The notes beneath the pieces are model-generated. The model made no database searches. It was not told the origin of the DNA and saw nothing but the letters and a program-made list of their open reading frames with translations. This document shows, in pieces, positions 46,386 through 55,665 of a stretch of 64,000 nucleotides of DNA; position 1 is the first letter of the stretch, and every line of letters starts with the position of its first letter. Origin of the DNA: Methanobacterium sp. UBA375 (GTDB lineage: Archaea; Methanobacteriota; Methanobacteria; Methanobacteriales; Methanobacteriaceae); assembly GCA_002495625.1 (NCBI GenBank), contig DAGC01000012.1, positions 309,952-373,951 of the forward strand. The letters are read 5' to 3'. A program made the position numbers and the translations under genes.

Positions 46386-47804
46386 CTAGATTAACCCATA
46401 CTCTTTTAACAGTTCTCTAGCTGGGTCCATCCCCTGAGCCCCGATTAATAGAATGGTATCCTCTTCCCTGGATGATTCAAGGGCGAATTTCAGGGCATCT
46501 CCCAGCTCCTGGAAAAACAGATATTTTAACCCATTTTCATCCATTGTATCGGTGAACACACTTTTTTCAGAGGGTTTTACCAGGTTAGCTTCGCCCACCA
46601 CATCCGCACTGCTGGTGAGTATGAGCTGGTGATTCGTGCCTTTTAAACTCTGGGCAACTGCCTCTGCATTTGCCCTGTTAATCACATCTCCCCTAGATCC
46701 CCGGATAGCGACTACCAGGTAAATTTTTCCATCTTTTAACTCTACAGAACTTTTGATGGTGGCTTTTATACCATCAGGGTTATGGGCGAAGTCATCTATT
46801 ATAAGGGGGCTTCGTGAGAGTATGCTGAACCTCCTATCCAGGGGCTGGTAGGATGAAATCCCATGGACAATAGTTCCCAGGGGAATATCCAGGGTTAAAG
46901 CTGCCTGTACCGCAGCCAGAGTGTTCTGGATAAAATGGGGGCTTTTAAAGGGTAAATCAACTTCATCAACAATCAGTTCATCAAAGTGGAAGATTCCGCC
47001 TGCACGAAATTCCAGAGAAGAACCCTTACCATAATAGGAAACTTTAATGGGGGAGGGTATTGATTTTCCCATCTCTTTAATCAGGGGATATTCGTTGTTT
47101 AAGACAACATATTTTCCCTGGAAATCCTTGACGGCTCCTGATATCTCCTGATAGGCCTCTTCTATGGAATTTACCAGGCCTATATGGTCCAGTGCCACGT
47201 TGGTCAGGACCACCATCTGGGGGTTGATGGCGGAGGTCATCTGGTAGGCGTGGTCCTTCATGATACGGTCCATCCATCCCTGGACCTCAGAAACCTCTAT
47301 CACCAGGGCGTCCATCTTATCAGGGAATTCAGCTATCTGCTTAGCCACCATGGGGTCGATGAGTGTGTTGAACTCTGATAAGGAGTCGGTGTTGGTGTAG
47401 GTGGTGTAACCCGCCTCCTGGAGGATGGTGTAGATCATATGGGTGGTGGTGGACTTTCCATTGGTACCGGTAACCACTATACGCAGGGTGTCCATGGCAT
47501 ATTTATCTATGGCCCATTTAAGGGCGAAGGCATTGGCTTTCTCAATTTTATCACCAATGATAAGGGGTAAATCCAGCTCTTGAGCCTGATCAACAGCTTC
47601 TTGAGATATGTTATGGGTGATGATGCAGGATACATCTTTTTGATGGGCCATTTCAACCCCTTTCTCATCGATCCGGTGTCTTATTACAGCATCACCCTTA
47701 CTAGAATCCTTTAAAATGTTGAAAATTCCCTCTATTGGGACATCTTTACCAATAAGCTCACCATCAATAGCATCTGCTACATAGGATGTAGATAGGTCAT
47801 TCAT
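46386..47804 (-). CDS. Mur ligase family protein, pMurE-like
   Basis: A 472-residue ligase with a MurE/MurF-type N-terminal domain (GELIGKDVPIEGIFN), P-loop VTGTNGKSTTTHMIY (111-125) and C-terminal DDFAHNPDGI. It is the first Mur ligase after the MraY-like gene (40-base gap), the position of the structurally studied pMurE of Methanothermobacter and Methanothermus as I recall it. The exact amino acid added is unknown from sequence. Confidence 0.88.
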   Translation of the reverse strand: MNDLSTSYVADAIDGELIGKDVPIEGIFNILKDSSKGDAVIRHRIDEKGVEMAHQKDVSCIITHNISQEAVDQAQELDLPLIIGDKIEKANAFALKWAIDKYAMDTLRIVVTGTNGKSTTTHMIYTILQEAGYTTYTNTDSLSEFNTLIDPMVAKQIAEFPDKMDALVIEVSEVQGWMDRIMKDHAYQMTSAINPQMVVLTNVALDHIGLVNSIEEAYQEISGAVKDFQGKYVVLNNEYPLIKEMGKSIPSPIKVSYYGKGSSLEFRAGGIFHFDELIVDEVDLPFKSPHFIQNTLAAVQAALTLDIPLGTIVHGISSYQPLDRRFSILSRSPLIIDDFAHNPDGIKATIKSSVELKDGKIYLVVAIRGSRGDVINRANAEAVAQSLKGTNHQLILTSSADVVGEANLVKPSEKSVFTDTMDENGLKYLFFQELGDALKFALESSREEDTILLIGAQGMDPARELLKEYGLI

Positions 47805-47844
47805 TTTTGGTCGTTCCTTTTATCTCCAGATACATAAATTATTT

Positions 47845-48921
47845 TTAAAAGAGCGAATAGAAATATAAAGCGATTATACAAATTATCAGGGTTGTAATCC
47901 AGTACAGAGCTACAATTTTCCCCTCAGAAAGTCCCTTATAGTTTAATGTGTGATGTAAAGGTTCAACCGGTAATTTAATTATATGGGAACGGTGCAGGAG
48001 GCTGATTATAACTGATACTATGGGCACGGTTATGGCTACCACCGCGAAGATGATCACATCACCCAGTATCGCCGCAGCGGCATAGAAACCTCCCAGGGCA
48101 AAGGCACCGGTGTCACCCATGAATATCGATGCTGGGATTCTGTTGTAAACCAGGAATCCGAAACAAACACCGGCCAGCGCCATGAAAGCAACTGCCACTT
48201 CTAATCTGCCGGTTAAAATAGAAAATAGGGCGCAGGCCAGTGAAGCGATCCCCATCACCCCCGAGGCTAATCCATCCATCCCATCGATGAGGTTAACCGC
48301 GTTAATGGCACCTACAACTCCTATGATGGCTATAGGTATGGATAATAATCCAACGTTGAAACCGCTCAGCACGAAAGGCACCGCACCGGATACGACCAGG
48401 AACAGGGATACGATTATCTGGGAGAGAATCTTTTCCCTCTCCCTTATCTCACTTTTAATGGGCACTTCTCGGATGATCTCTATCTTGCCCTGTTTTACCA
48501 GTTCATCCACATCTTCTTTGGCTTTAGGAGTGGCGACTCTTGCTTCTTCACCAGGTTTAAGTATCAACCGTCCTAATTCCACCGCCTGTGAGGTCACGTT
48601 TTTGGCCACCTTCTGGATTTCCTTGGTCTTAAGCCCCAGGAGGTCGTCGAAGAGACCAATGATGGCGGCTACCATCATAACCCCTGTAGTGACGACTAGA
48701 ATTTGATTCCCAGAATAGATGCAGGCTATTAAGACCAGCCCCAATATGATGGCCAGTCCACCCATGGTAGGCGTGCCCTGTTTATGGCTGTGCTCTGATA
48801 CTATGGGGTTATCGGTAATATTTGCACTTAAGAGTGTTCTCCTGACGAATGGTGTGAAGAAAACCACTGCTAAAAATGCTATTATTAAAGGGATAAATGT
48901 AAAGGGGTCTGATAAATTCAA
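47845..48921 (-). CDS. MraY-like phospho-sugar transferase (GT4, pseudomurein)
   Basis: A 358-residue integral membrane protein with about ten helices. MraY/WecA motifs are present: VNLIDGMDGLASG (catalytic Asp), MGDTGAFALGGF, PTMGGLAI and HTLNYKGLSEG. A cytosolic insert of about 50 residues (residues 105-160) is unusual for MraY. It loads the pseudomurein precursor on a polyprenyl phosphate. It is flanked by the ATP-grasp ligase and the Mur ligases. Confidence 0.88.
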   Translation of the reverse strand: MNLSDPFTFIPLIIAFLAVVFFTPFVRRTLLSANITDNPIVSEHSHKQGTPTMGGLAIILGLVLIACIYSGNQILVVTTGVMMVAAIIGLFDDLLGLKTKEIQKVAKNVTSQAVELGRLILKPGEEARVATPKAKEDVDELVKQGKIEIIREVPIKSEIREREKILSQIIVSLFLVVSGAVPFVLSGFNVGLLSIPIAIIGVVGAINAVNLIDGMDGLASGVMGIASLACALFSILTGRLEVAVAFMALAGVCFGFLVYNRIPASIFMGDTGAFALGGFYAAAAILGDVIIFAVVAITVPIVSVIISLLHRSHIIKLPVEPLHHTLNYKGLSEGKIVALYWITTLIICIIALYFYSLF

Positions 48922-48950
48922 CTAATCACTACTCCATTTGCTCTCACTTT

Positions 48951-50078
48951 TCAATCTATTTTAAGGTTTTCCATGATCTTCAGGGATTGGTCCAAATCAT
49001 TCGACCGGATGGTTATTCTGCTGGCCTTTTCTGGGCCGTGTATGATATATGGTTTTTCTAGAGTTAAAATTTGCCTCTTCTGGTTGTCATCGTTTCTAAG
49101 ATGAGGGTTTCTACCCAGGGTTTCTGGTGGTAGAGGCATCTCCAGTGCAGAGTAACTTTTCATTTCCCTTTCTATTTTCTGGGGGTTCCACTCTCCCACT
49201 GCCATGTTCACCAACTGGTGCATGGGGTTGATGTTGGAGGAGCAGAAAGTTAAAAATCGGGTCCCGCTGGGTCGGGTGTTAATTTCTAAGGTGTTTATTT
49301 CCTTTTCCTCTGGGTCGTATATGAATTCCACTTCTGCCGTACCGTTACCGTCAAGTTTGTCCATTATCTTTTGAGCTATCTTCCTGAGTTCCTGGTTGTC
49401 CAGGTCTTCTATGTTTACCGGGGCGCTTCTGGTCTTTTCCAGTGGGTGGGTCCCGCTGAGGGTGGTGTCTCCTTTATACACCCCTACCAGGGGCACTGAT
49501 TTGTTGTTCCACCTTAAAATCTCAACTGATATCTCCGCACCCTTCACGTACTCTTCCGCCATCGCCTGGGGGTATAGTTCCAGGTAGTTTAGCGTATCCT
49601 CGGGAGTTAGGGCAATTTTTACTCCGGTTCCGCCCTGGCCTTCGGATTGTTTCAGGGCGATGGGATATTTTAATTCCTGTGAAATTTGGTTCCTGGTTAT
49701 CTCAGTGTACCAGGGAGTTTTTAACTTATTCTCCATCATGAACTTCTTAGTCCGGTATTTATCCGTTGAAATTTCTGTGGCCCTGATTCCAGAGGCAACC
49801 ACCGGTAGATTATGGTTTTCCTCCAGCTCCTCCTTCATAACCGCCACCTCTCCGAGGGGTTTATCAATCCCTATAAGCGGAACTACAGCGTCTACATCAT
49901 TTGAAAGGGCTAATTCCACGGGTTTTTCCATACCCCTGGGGACTATGTGGTATTCATCTGCTAAATCAAGATTAGGTGAATCTGGGTTGGATTCTGTTAG
50001 GATGGTTTCGATTCCCTTTGATCTTGCAAAATTTGCCACTTCGTTAAAGAGTCTTGCTCCAATAAATAAGATCTTCAT
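48951..50078 (-). CDS. CarB-like ATP-grasp ligase, pseudomurein cluster
   Basis: A 375-residue single ATP-grasp protein resembling half of CarB: N-terminal ILFIGARLFNEVANFARSKG, ATP-grasp KQSEGQGGTGVKIALTPED, AEEYVKGAEISVEILR, and TLEINTRPSGT (metal site). It lacks the MGS and second ATP-grasp half, so it is not a carbamoyl phosphate synthase. Such a gene is conserved next to the pseudomurein MraY in Methanobacteriales; it probably ligates an amino acid. It is the 5'-most gene of the leftward cluster. Confidence 0.82.
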   Translation of the reverse strand: MKILFIGARLFNEVANFARSKGIETILTESNPDSPNLDLADEYHIVPRGMEKPVELALSNDVDAVVPLIGIDKPLGEVAVMKEELEENHNLPVVASGIRATEISTDKYRTKKFMMENKLKTPWYTEITRNQISQELKYPIALKQSEGQGGTGVKIALTPEDTLNYLELYPQAMAEEYVKGAEISVEILRWNNKSVPLVGVYKGDTTLSGTHPLEKTRSAPVNIEDLDNQELRKIAQKIMDKLDGNGTAEVEFIYDPEEKEINTLEINTRPSGTRFLTFCSSNINPMHQLVNMAVGEWNPQKIEREMKSYSALEMPLPPETLGRNPHLRNDDNQKRQILTLEKPYIIHGPEKASRITIRSNDLDQSLKIMENLKID

Positions 50079-50384
50079 GTTATCATGTGTTTGAATTTTT
50101 CAGCTTTATTAATGTTTTTTTACTGAACTTTTAAATACTAAAATCGGGAATTAATTACAATAAAAAAAATTTACCAGAGGTTTAGACCTATTCTTTAATA
50201 CATATGTTTAATAATAAACGGTTAAATTGATAATTTTATCACAGATTTGGGGCAAAGTTTAATAATACGTTGTATAAATTATATTCGTTATATAATAATT
50301 GACTTTTGCTGGTAATTATAGACAAGATTACAAGTGAAAAATCCCGAAACCGAATAAAAAAAATTCAGTGTAGCGAGTTAAATC
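50079..50384. other. Divergent promoter region, wall cluster and exported protein
   Basis: 306 AT-rich bases, no gene. An inverted TATA-rich patch (ATTATAT-TCGTT-ATATAAT, about 50278-50296) can serve both the leftward cluster and the rightward exported protein gene. Confidence 0.4.
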
Positions 50385-51086
50385 ATGAACTGGAAAGTTA
50401 TACTCATCCTTTTAGTTTTAATAGTGGCAGTTTTTTCTTATGTTAGCAGTTTAAGCGGACCTTACGCCCCTATGGGTCGGTTAGGTTTTGTTAAAATCTT
50501 AAACCCCGATATGTCACCAGGAAACCCACATTCTACTCTGGCAGCTAAATATGCTAAGGACAGAGGTTCAAACACAGTGCTGGTGGTGCATCTAGCCGGT
50601 CACCGGAGTGGATATCCCAACTACTGGGAAGGGGACGTTTACATTATGGAGTTAGGATTCATCGATAAGCAAAGAGGTTACAGTACCAAGGTAGACTGGG
50701 GTGATGTAATCCAGGGATTCTTATTCGGCCAGGCCAGTGATCGTTATGATTACGTTTCAGACGGGAAAATATTCCACAATTTAGATGATGCCCTGGCATA
50801 TCTGGATAAAAAAGCCGCACAAAATGGTCAGGTAGGACCCAGATTGATGTTCTGGCATGGAACAGTTAGAAGTGACAATCCCATAATAAACCAGGGCTGT
50901 GGATTACCACTGTACTATCAGATCTGTGATCATTACTATGGACGGTTGGGAGCATACTACTACGTTATCACCGGTATTATATTCCCATATCTTAACAGCC
51001 CCTACCGGAACTTCGAACTCATGAACTCAGCACAGCTGCAGTACGACTACAACCACGGACTGCTTGGTACATTGGAAGTAGATTAA
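50385..51086 (+). CDS. Exported protein of unknown function
   Basis: A 233-residue protein with an N-terminal hydrophobic signal anchor (VILILLVLIVAVFSYV). The mature part has LVVHLAGHRSGYPNYWEGD, GDVIQGFLFGQASDRYDY and FWHGTVRSDNP. It is aromatic-rich with one Cys pair (NQGCGLPLYYQICDHYY). No family recognised. It is divergent from the pseudomurein cluster, so a surface or wall role is possible but unproven. Confidence 0.6.
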   Translation: MNWKVILILLVLIVAVFSYVSSLSGPYAPMGRLGFVKILNPDMSPGNPHSTLAAKYAKDRGSNTVLVVHLAGHRSGYPNYWEGDVYIMELGFIDKQRGYSTKVDWGDVIQGFLFGQASDRYDYVSDGKIFHNLDDALAYLDKKAAQNGQVGPRLMFWHGTVRSDNPIINQGCGLPLYYQICDHYYGRLGAYYYVITGIIFPYLNSPYRNFELMNSAQLQYDYNHGLLGTLEVD

Positions 51087-51180
51087 AAATATATTTTTTT
51101 TAAATTATTTCTTGAAATTATTCAAGACCTATTGAATTAGATTAATTTTCAGACCTATTGAACTAGTTAATTTTTTATAA

Positions 51181-51639
51181 CTATATTAATTCTTTAAGCA
51201 CACCCAACAAGAACTCAACACTGGCATTTACTTCAGGAGAAACAGTGTCTACCAGATCCATTTCCATGTGTTGAATTCCTATGAGAATAATATTAGATTT
51301 AATGGAATGTTCCAGGTATTTTATTAAAAATGAGAGTGGCATGGCGTGGGTTGAAATGTTATACTGGGATATCTCATTCTTCTTTATTATCTTGATATAT
51401 CCTGGTGGTTTTCCCATATCCGCAGCATCCAATAGGATGATATGGGTGGGGTTTTCCCTTTTTATCAGTCCGGTGAAGTTTTCAGGGACAGTACCGCCAT
51501 CTAAAACCGTTACATCTTTCTTTTCTAGTGTCTTGCTTAGTTTCCTGGCCATAAGAGATCCAGCAAAGTCATCACCCCGTAACTGGTTGCCGATGCCTAA
51601 AATAACTAGTTTGTCCCTATTTTGGAGAAATTCTTTCAA
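51181..51639 (-). CDS. hycI: Hydrogenase maturation endopeptidase (HycI type)
   Basis: A 152-residue nickel-dependent endopeptidase: LVILGIGNQLRGDDFAGS, LLDAADMGKPPG and STHAMPLSFLIKYLE, with conserved Asp and His that bind Ni in the hydrogenase precursor. It cleaves the large-subunit C-terminus after Ni insertion. It follows the methyltransferase gene by 4 bases and is third in a nikR-linked set. Direct repeat downstream (AGACCTATTGAA). Confidence 0.9.
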   Translation of the reverse strand: MKEFLQNRDKLVILGIGNQLRGDDFAGSLMARKLSKTLEKKDVTVLDGGTVPENFTGLIKRENPTHIILLDAADMGKPPGYIKIIKKNEISQYNISTHAMPLSFLIKYLEHSIKSNIILIGIQHMEMDLVDTVSPEVNASVEFLLGVLKELI

Positions 51640-51643
51640 TTGT

Positions 51644-52420
51644 TTATGAAACTCCTCGAATTCTGGTTTTAATGGTATTTAATCCACCACCCATCTGGTA
51701 ACTTAGATGTATTTCTACGGTATCTCCTTTTTTAACCTTTAATTTTTCTTCTGTGGGAATGATCAGAGGGGGGTTCATCATAGGAGTGGGTCCGCAGACA
51801 ATTTCCGGGGTTATCAACGTGAAGGTAGTAATTTTAATACCGGTGAATAATCCATCTTCTTCTATTTTCAGTTTTAAATTAAAATCTCCCTGGGGGTGGA
51901 TGTATTCTCCAAACTGGTACCTGCTGTAGATAGTTAATGGTCCCAGTACTTGATGCTGGGGGCTTCCATTTTCATGGTATGAGATGTGCTCAGATTTTGT
52001 AGACACTGGTTCAGCACCGTTAATTACACCGTGGGGGATCATCTTCCCCTCTTCTTTAAGATACTTTAAAAGGTAGTTTGTAACCGGGACCTGCTCCTCA
52101 TCCACGAGGGCGGTGTCCAGCATTTCGCAGAGAATATAATCTGCCCTTTCAGGGAAATCCACCTCAAAAACGTCCCCCTCTATAAAGGAAACGTTGTTAA
52201 AATTTTCCAAAAAAAGCGCTGTTTTAGAGGCTACCCTGGAATCCTTCTCCACAGAATAAATAAAATCAGCATAGGGGCCTGCGCAGGTAGTTAATATTCC
52301 AGAACCAGCCCCTATGTCAAAAACAATTCCCTTTATATCTTGGATGGCCTCACAGAAACCGGCCAGTCTTTCCTGGTCTGATGTTAAGTTGTGGTGATAG
52401 GACGTAGAAAACACCTTCAT
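51644..52420 (-). CDS. Class I SAM-dependent methyltransferase (PRMT-like)
   Basis: A 258-residue methyltransferase: motif I IVFDIGAGSGILTTCAG, the acidic SVEKDSR, and EMLDTALVDEEQVP, which resembles the double-E loop of arginine methyltransferases. The C-terminal beta-barrel-like part (LGPLTIYSRYQFGEY, TVEIHLSYQMGGG) fits the PRMT fold. The substrate is unknown. Placed between nikR and hycI, it may modify a hydrogenase or metallochaperone component, but this is a guess. Confidence 0.8.
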   Translation of the reverse strand: MKVFSTSYHHNLTSDQERLAGFCEAIQDIKGIVFDIGAGSGILTTCAGPYADFIYSVEKDSRVASKTALFLENFNNVSFIEGDVFEVDFPERADYILCEMLDTALVDEEQVPVTNYLLKYLKEEGKMIPHGVINGAEPVSTKSEHISYHENGSPQHQVLGPLTIYSRYQFGEYIHPQGDFNLKLKIEEDGLFTGIKITTFTLITPEIVCGPTPMMNPPLIIPTEEKLKVKKGDTVEIHLSYQMGGGLNTIKTRIRGVS

Positions 52421-52452
52421 CGATTAATTTGATATTGTCCTATCATTTTTGT

Positions 52453-52503
52453 CCATATTTTTAGCCCCCCAGTTCCAATAAGATTTGGAACTTAAAAATA
52501 TGG
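52453..52503 (-). promoter_or_regulatory. Nested hairpin in the nikR-methyltransferase gap
   Basis: An outer 11-bp perfect stem, CCATATTTTTA (52453-52463) with TAAAAATATGG (52493-52503), encloses an inner 7-bp stem GTTCCAA (52472-52478) / TTGGAAC (52485-52491). The asymmetric internal loop is 8 bases against 1 and, on the transcribed strand, reads TGGGGGGC. A cis-acting RNA or processing site is possible. Confidence 0.5.
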
Positions 52504-52532
52504 CTGGAGAGTTAAAAATTTAAAAAAAACAT

Positions 52533-52967
52533 CTATTTTTCATCCATCTTTTCACCGCTGGCTGTGCTGGTGAGTTTAACGTGTTCTACACCTTTGAGCC
52601 TCATTATTTTCTCGGTGAGTTTACGGATGTATTCAACATCTCCCTTGACAACTATTACTTCCAGGCAGTATTTCTCGGTCATGTGTACGTGCATCACGGC
52701 ACTGATGTATTCCCGGAAGTCGTGCTGGATGTCGGTTAGGTCTTCCATGACACCGGTATAATGGTGATCGTATATCACGGCCAGGATTCCTATGCGGTCG
52801 CCTTCCATCTCGTTCATCCACTGATAACGGACGATGTAGTCCTTGAGCGCATCTCTGATTCCCTTTGATCGTGATTGGTAACCCCTGTCTTTTAACACTT
52901 CATCAAATTCGTTTAAAAGTTTTTTGGGGAGTGACATACTAATTCTCATCATAAATTTATCCTCCAT
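52533..52967 (-). CDS. nikR: Nickel-responsive regulator NikR
   Basis: A 144-residue NikR: N-terminal ribbon-helix-helix (RISMSLPKKLLNEFDEVLK) and C-terminal ACT-type nickel domain. The Ni ligands are clear: H82, H93, H95, C101 (HDFREYISAVMHVHM and YCLEV), matching E. coli H76/H87/H89/C95. It represses nickel uptake genes when Ni is high. No nickel transporter is present in the window, but it is followed by a methyltransferase and hycI, tying it to hydrogenase maturation. Confidence 0.94.
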   Translation of the reverse strand: MEDKFMMRISMSLPKKLLNEFDEVLKDRGYQSRSKGIRDALKDYIVRYQWMNEMEGDRIGILAVIYDHHYTGVMEDLTDIQHDFREYISAVMHVHMTEKYCLEVIVVKGDVEYIRKLTEKIMRLKGVEHVKLTSTASGEKMDEK

Positions 52968-53042
52968 TTTCTTATTATGGTAATACGAATTTTCTCTTTT
53001 TAGAGTTCTTTTCCATATTTAAAGTTTGTTGTTAGCAGATGA

Positions 53043-53064
53043 TATTGTGATACATACCACAATA
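53043..53064. promoter_or_regulatory. Candidate NikR operator
   Basis: TATTGTG-ATACATAC-CACAATA is a perfect 7-bp inverted repeat with 8-base spacer, 76 bases before nikR and just upstream of a TATA-like CTTTAAATATGG (minus strand, about 53025-53014). A NikR tetramer binds such inverted repeats, so autoregulation is a reasonable guess. Confidence 0.45.
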
Positions 53065-53259
53065 ATATAAGATCATCCTTATTTAATACCTTTAATAGGA
53101 TTATATATTAATAATTTACCGTGACTTTGTGATAACATCATCAAACAGTTTGGTAACTATCGGAGTATACAGGTCAACTCTGCAGGTTACTTATAGCCAT
53201 GAATAAAAAAAATTATATACATCCGGCCTAATATTTTAGATTAGACTAGGAGTGATAAG

Positions 53260-53664
53260 ATGAGAGTTAGAGAAGCCATGAATAGGGGTGTTATAACGGT
53301 TGGTCTGGACACAGCACCTATAGAGGCCTTCGAAAAGATGTACAAGAAAGGAATACGAAGGTTGTTTGTTATGGATGAAGCAGGCAACCCCAAAGGGGTG
53401 GTATCCTACTACGATGTCATTGGAATACTGGGCAGCACTAAACCAAGCAGAGAAGTAAAATCTTCCACGAAGATTGAGGATATCATGTCAGAAAACATAA
53501 TCACAGTATCCTCTGAAGACAGCGTTGAAAATGCTGCTAATTTAATGCTTCGGGCAGATATTTCTGGTCTTCTCGTGTTAGAGGATGAAAAACCGGTAGG
53601 AGTAATAACCAAAACAGATATCTGCCGCTTAGTCGCTGCGGAGCTTTTAGTTCCTGCAGATTAA
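53260..53664 (+). CDS. Protein with two CBS domains
   Basis: A 134-residue protein consisting of one Bateman pair: MRVREAMNRGVITVGLDTA and IEDIMSENIITVSSEDSVE, with GVVSYYDVIG and GVITKTDICR loops. Nucleotide sensing is likely. It stands alone, divergent from nikR, just before two tRNA genes on the other strand. Confidence 0.85.
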   Translation: MRVREAMNRGVITVGLDTAPIEAFEKMYKKGIRRLFVMDEAGNPKGVVSYYDVIGILGSTKPSREVKSSTKIEDIMSENIITVSSEDSVENAANLMLRADISGLLVLEDEKPVGVITKTDICRLVAAELLVPAD

Positions 53665-53743
53665 ATACCGGTCTATTCTTTTACTAAAAAATTTTTTTAT
53701 TTAATTAAATTATCGTGGTGATTTATACACTTAAAAATAGGGA

Positions 53744-53817
<74 letters not shown>

Positions 53818-53818
53818 G

Positions 53819-53897
<79 letters not shown>

Positions 53898-53934
53898 AGT
53901 AATTTTAACCGCATAACAAGATTGATGGGTTTTG

Positions 53935-53943
53935 TTATATAAA
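53935..53943 (-). promoter_or_regulatory. TATA box of the tRNA-Gly pair
   Basis: Minus-strand TTTATATAA lies about 45 bases before the first tRNA; a transcript from about 53914 would leave a 20-base leader. Confidence 0.5.
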
Positions 53944-54050
53944 TTTTTAGGTAGGAAAGCAACAAATTAAATGTAAATCAATTTATATTGATTAATCAGG
54001 ATAGAATAAATTTATAAGCAAGAAGAGGAAAAGTCCTTCCGGTGAGGTTT

Positions 54051-55061
54051 ATGTTATGGATTATTGCACTCGTAGCTATTCTTATATTTTCACTTATAAT
54101 CGTTATAAAAGCTGCAGACATTTTTGTTGATAAATTAGTCGAAATTGGAGGAATAATAGGGATATCAGAGATTATCCTCGGTGTCACGGCATCGGCTATC
54201 GGTACCTCTCTCCCTGAGTTTGGTTCAGCCGTGATGGCGGCGTTATTCAATAGTCCAGACCTGGGAGTTGGAGTTGTAATCGGATCGAACATCTGGAATA
54301 TCGCCGGTATTTTAGGAATTTCCGCTATTTTCGCCGGTACCATCCGGTCCAGTCCTAAAGGACTTACACGAGATGGTGCATTCACTCTTTTAACTGCATT
54401 TATTCTTTTAGCTTTCATGTACTTCCTGGGTGTAGTGGACATATATGCTTCAATAGTCTTTGTGATTGTTTATTCCATTTATCTCTGGATTTTAATTAGA
54501 GATCAGAAAAAGGAAGTTGAAAAGAATGAAGCTGGAAAACAGGAGAAAGTGGTGATACCAAAGGGTGGAGATACTATTGCATATCATCCCCCAGAAGAAA
54601 AGAAAAAAATTACCTCTGGTATGATAGTATGGAGTCTTGTGGGTCTTGCTGGCTTAATTGTAGGCTGCCGTTTACTGGTCTACAGTGGAACAGAACTGGC
54701 CACCATAGCCAACATTCCACAGATGATCATGGGACTATTTACTCTGGCCATCGGGACCAGTATTCCTGAACTGGTGGTCACCTTCAACTCCGCCCGTAAA
54801 GGATTACACGATTTATCCATTGGTACTGTTCTGGGGAGTAACACCTTCAACATCATGATTGGGTTGGGAATTCCCGCTATTTTCATGAGCGTCCCTATAG
54901 AACATCTTTCATATGCCTTCGATGCTCCGGTGATGATATTTGTCACTGTTCTGGTGCTCTTACTCATGAAGAGGGGCATGAAACTTACTAGAGTAGATGG
55001 ATTTATACTAGCACTGACATATATTACATATGCAGTGTTAAGAATCTACGTATTAGGGTGA
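54051..55061 (+). CDS. Sodium/calcium antiporter (CaCA family)
   Basis: A 336-residue membrane protein with ten helices in two inverted halves. The alpha-repeats are VTASAIGTSLPEFGSAVMAA and LAIGTSIPELVVTFNSAR. It exchanges Ca2+ for Na+ or H+. A charged cytosolic loop splits the halves (about 160-180). The start is placed at ATG 54051 (MLWIIAL) because GGTGAG lies 5 nt upstream; GTG 54042 adds three residues. A USP gene follows 4 bases after its stop. Confidence 0.88.
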   Translation: MLWIIALVAILIFSLIIVIKAADIFVDKLVEIGGIIGISEIILGVTASAIGTSLPEFGSAVMAALFNSPDLGVGVVIGSNIWNIAGILGISAIFAGTIRSSPKGLTRDGAFTLLTAFILLAFMYFLGVVDIYASIVFVIVYSIYLWILIRDQKKEVEKNEAGKQEKVVIPKGGDTIAYHPPEEKKKITSGMIVWSLVGLAGLIVGCRLLVYSGTELATIANIPQMIMGLFTLAIGTSIPELVVTFNSARKGLHDLSIGTVLGSNTFNIMIGLGIPAIFMSVPIEHLSYAFDAPVMIFVTVLVLLLMKRGMKLTRVDGFILALTYITYAVLRIYVLG

Positions 55062-55065
55062 TATT

Positions 55066-55497
55066 ATGGTTTATAAGAAAATATTAGTTACCAGTACTGG
55101 AGAATATCTGGATCAAATTGCCAAGGAAACTATGGAGCTCATTGCTGATTGGGATACCGATTTAATCGGAGTATATGTGGTGGAAACCTCCACACCCTTC
55201 TTAACTCCAAAAAAAGTAAAGGAAATGATGGTAGCAGAATTAACTCAAAGAGGAAAGCAAGTTTTAGATGCCATGGAGGAAAAATTCAAGGCTCCCCACA
55301 TCCACTTCAGTAAGATCCTTAAAGAAGGCGATCCAGCAGATGAGATAGTTAAGATCGCCGAAAAAAACGATGTCGATCTTTTAGTGATGGGAACCGGTAA
55401 AAGTATAGTGGATAAACATCTTCTGGGAAGTGTTTCAGAGAAGGTGGTCCATTCTGCACCATGTACCATCCTGCTTATCAGGACTGTATCGGAATAA
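55066..55497 (+). CDS. Universal stress protein (antiporter-linked)
   Basis: A 143-residue USP: KKILVTSTGEYLDQIAKE, GDPADEIVKIAEKNDVDLLV and ATP loop GTGKSIVDKHLLGSVSEK. It starts 4 bases after the CaCA gene, so the two are an operon. It lacks the C-x4-C pair of the DASS-linked USPs. It may sense nucleotide status and act on the antiporter. Confidence 0.88.
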   Translation: MVYKKILVTSTGEYLDQIAKETMELIADWDTDLIGVYVVETSTPFLTPKKVKEMMVAELTQRGKQVLDAMEEKFKAPHIHFSKILKEGDPADEIVKIAEKNDVDLLVMGTGKSIVDKHLLGSVSEKVVHSAPCTILLIRTVSE

Positions 55498-55665
55498 ATT
55501 ATCCATGCCCACCCCACAGCTTAAAAAAATCTTTTATTTCCTTATTAGTAAAATTTCATTTTTATAAAAAAATAATTTCATTTTACTTAATATTTTTATA
55601 AAATCCATGAACTAATTAATATTAATTTTATACAAATTTCAATCATTCACTTTGGAGGGACAAAA

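Noticed and set aside
48951..50078. Second carbamoyl-phosphate synthase
   Set aside because: It carries only a single ATP-grasp unit and lies in the wall cluster; the true carA/carB pair is at 27169-31489.
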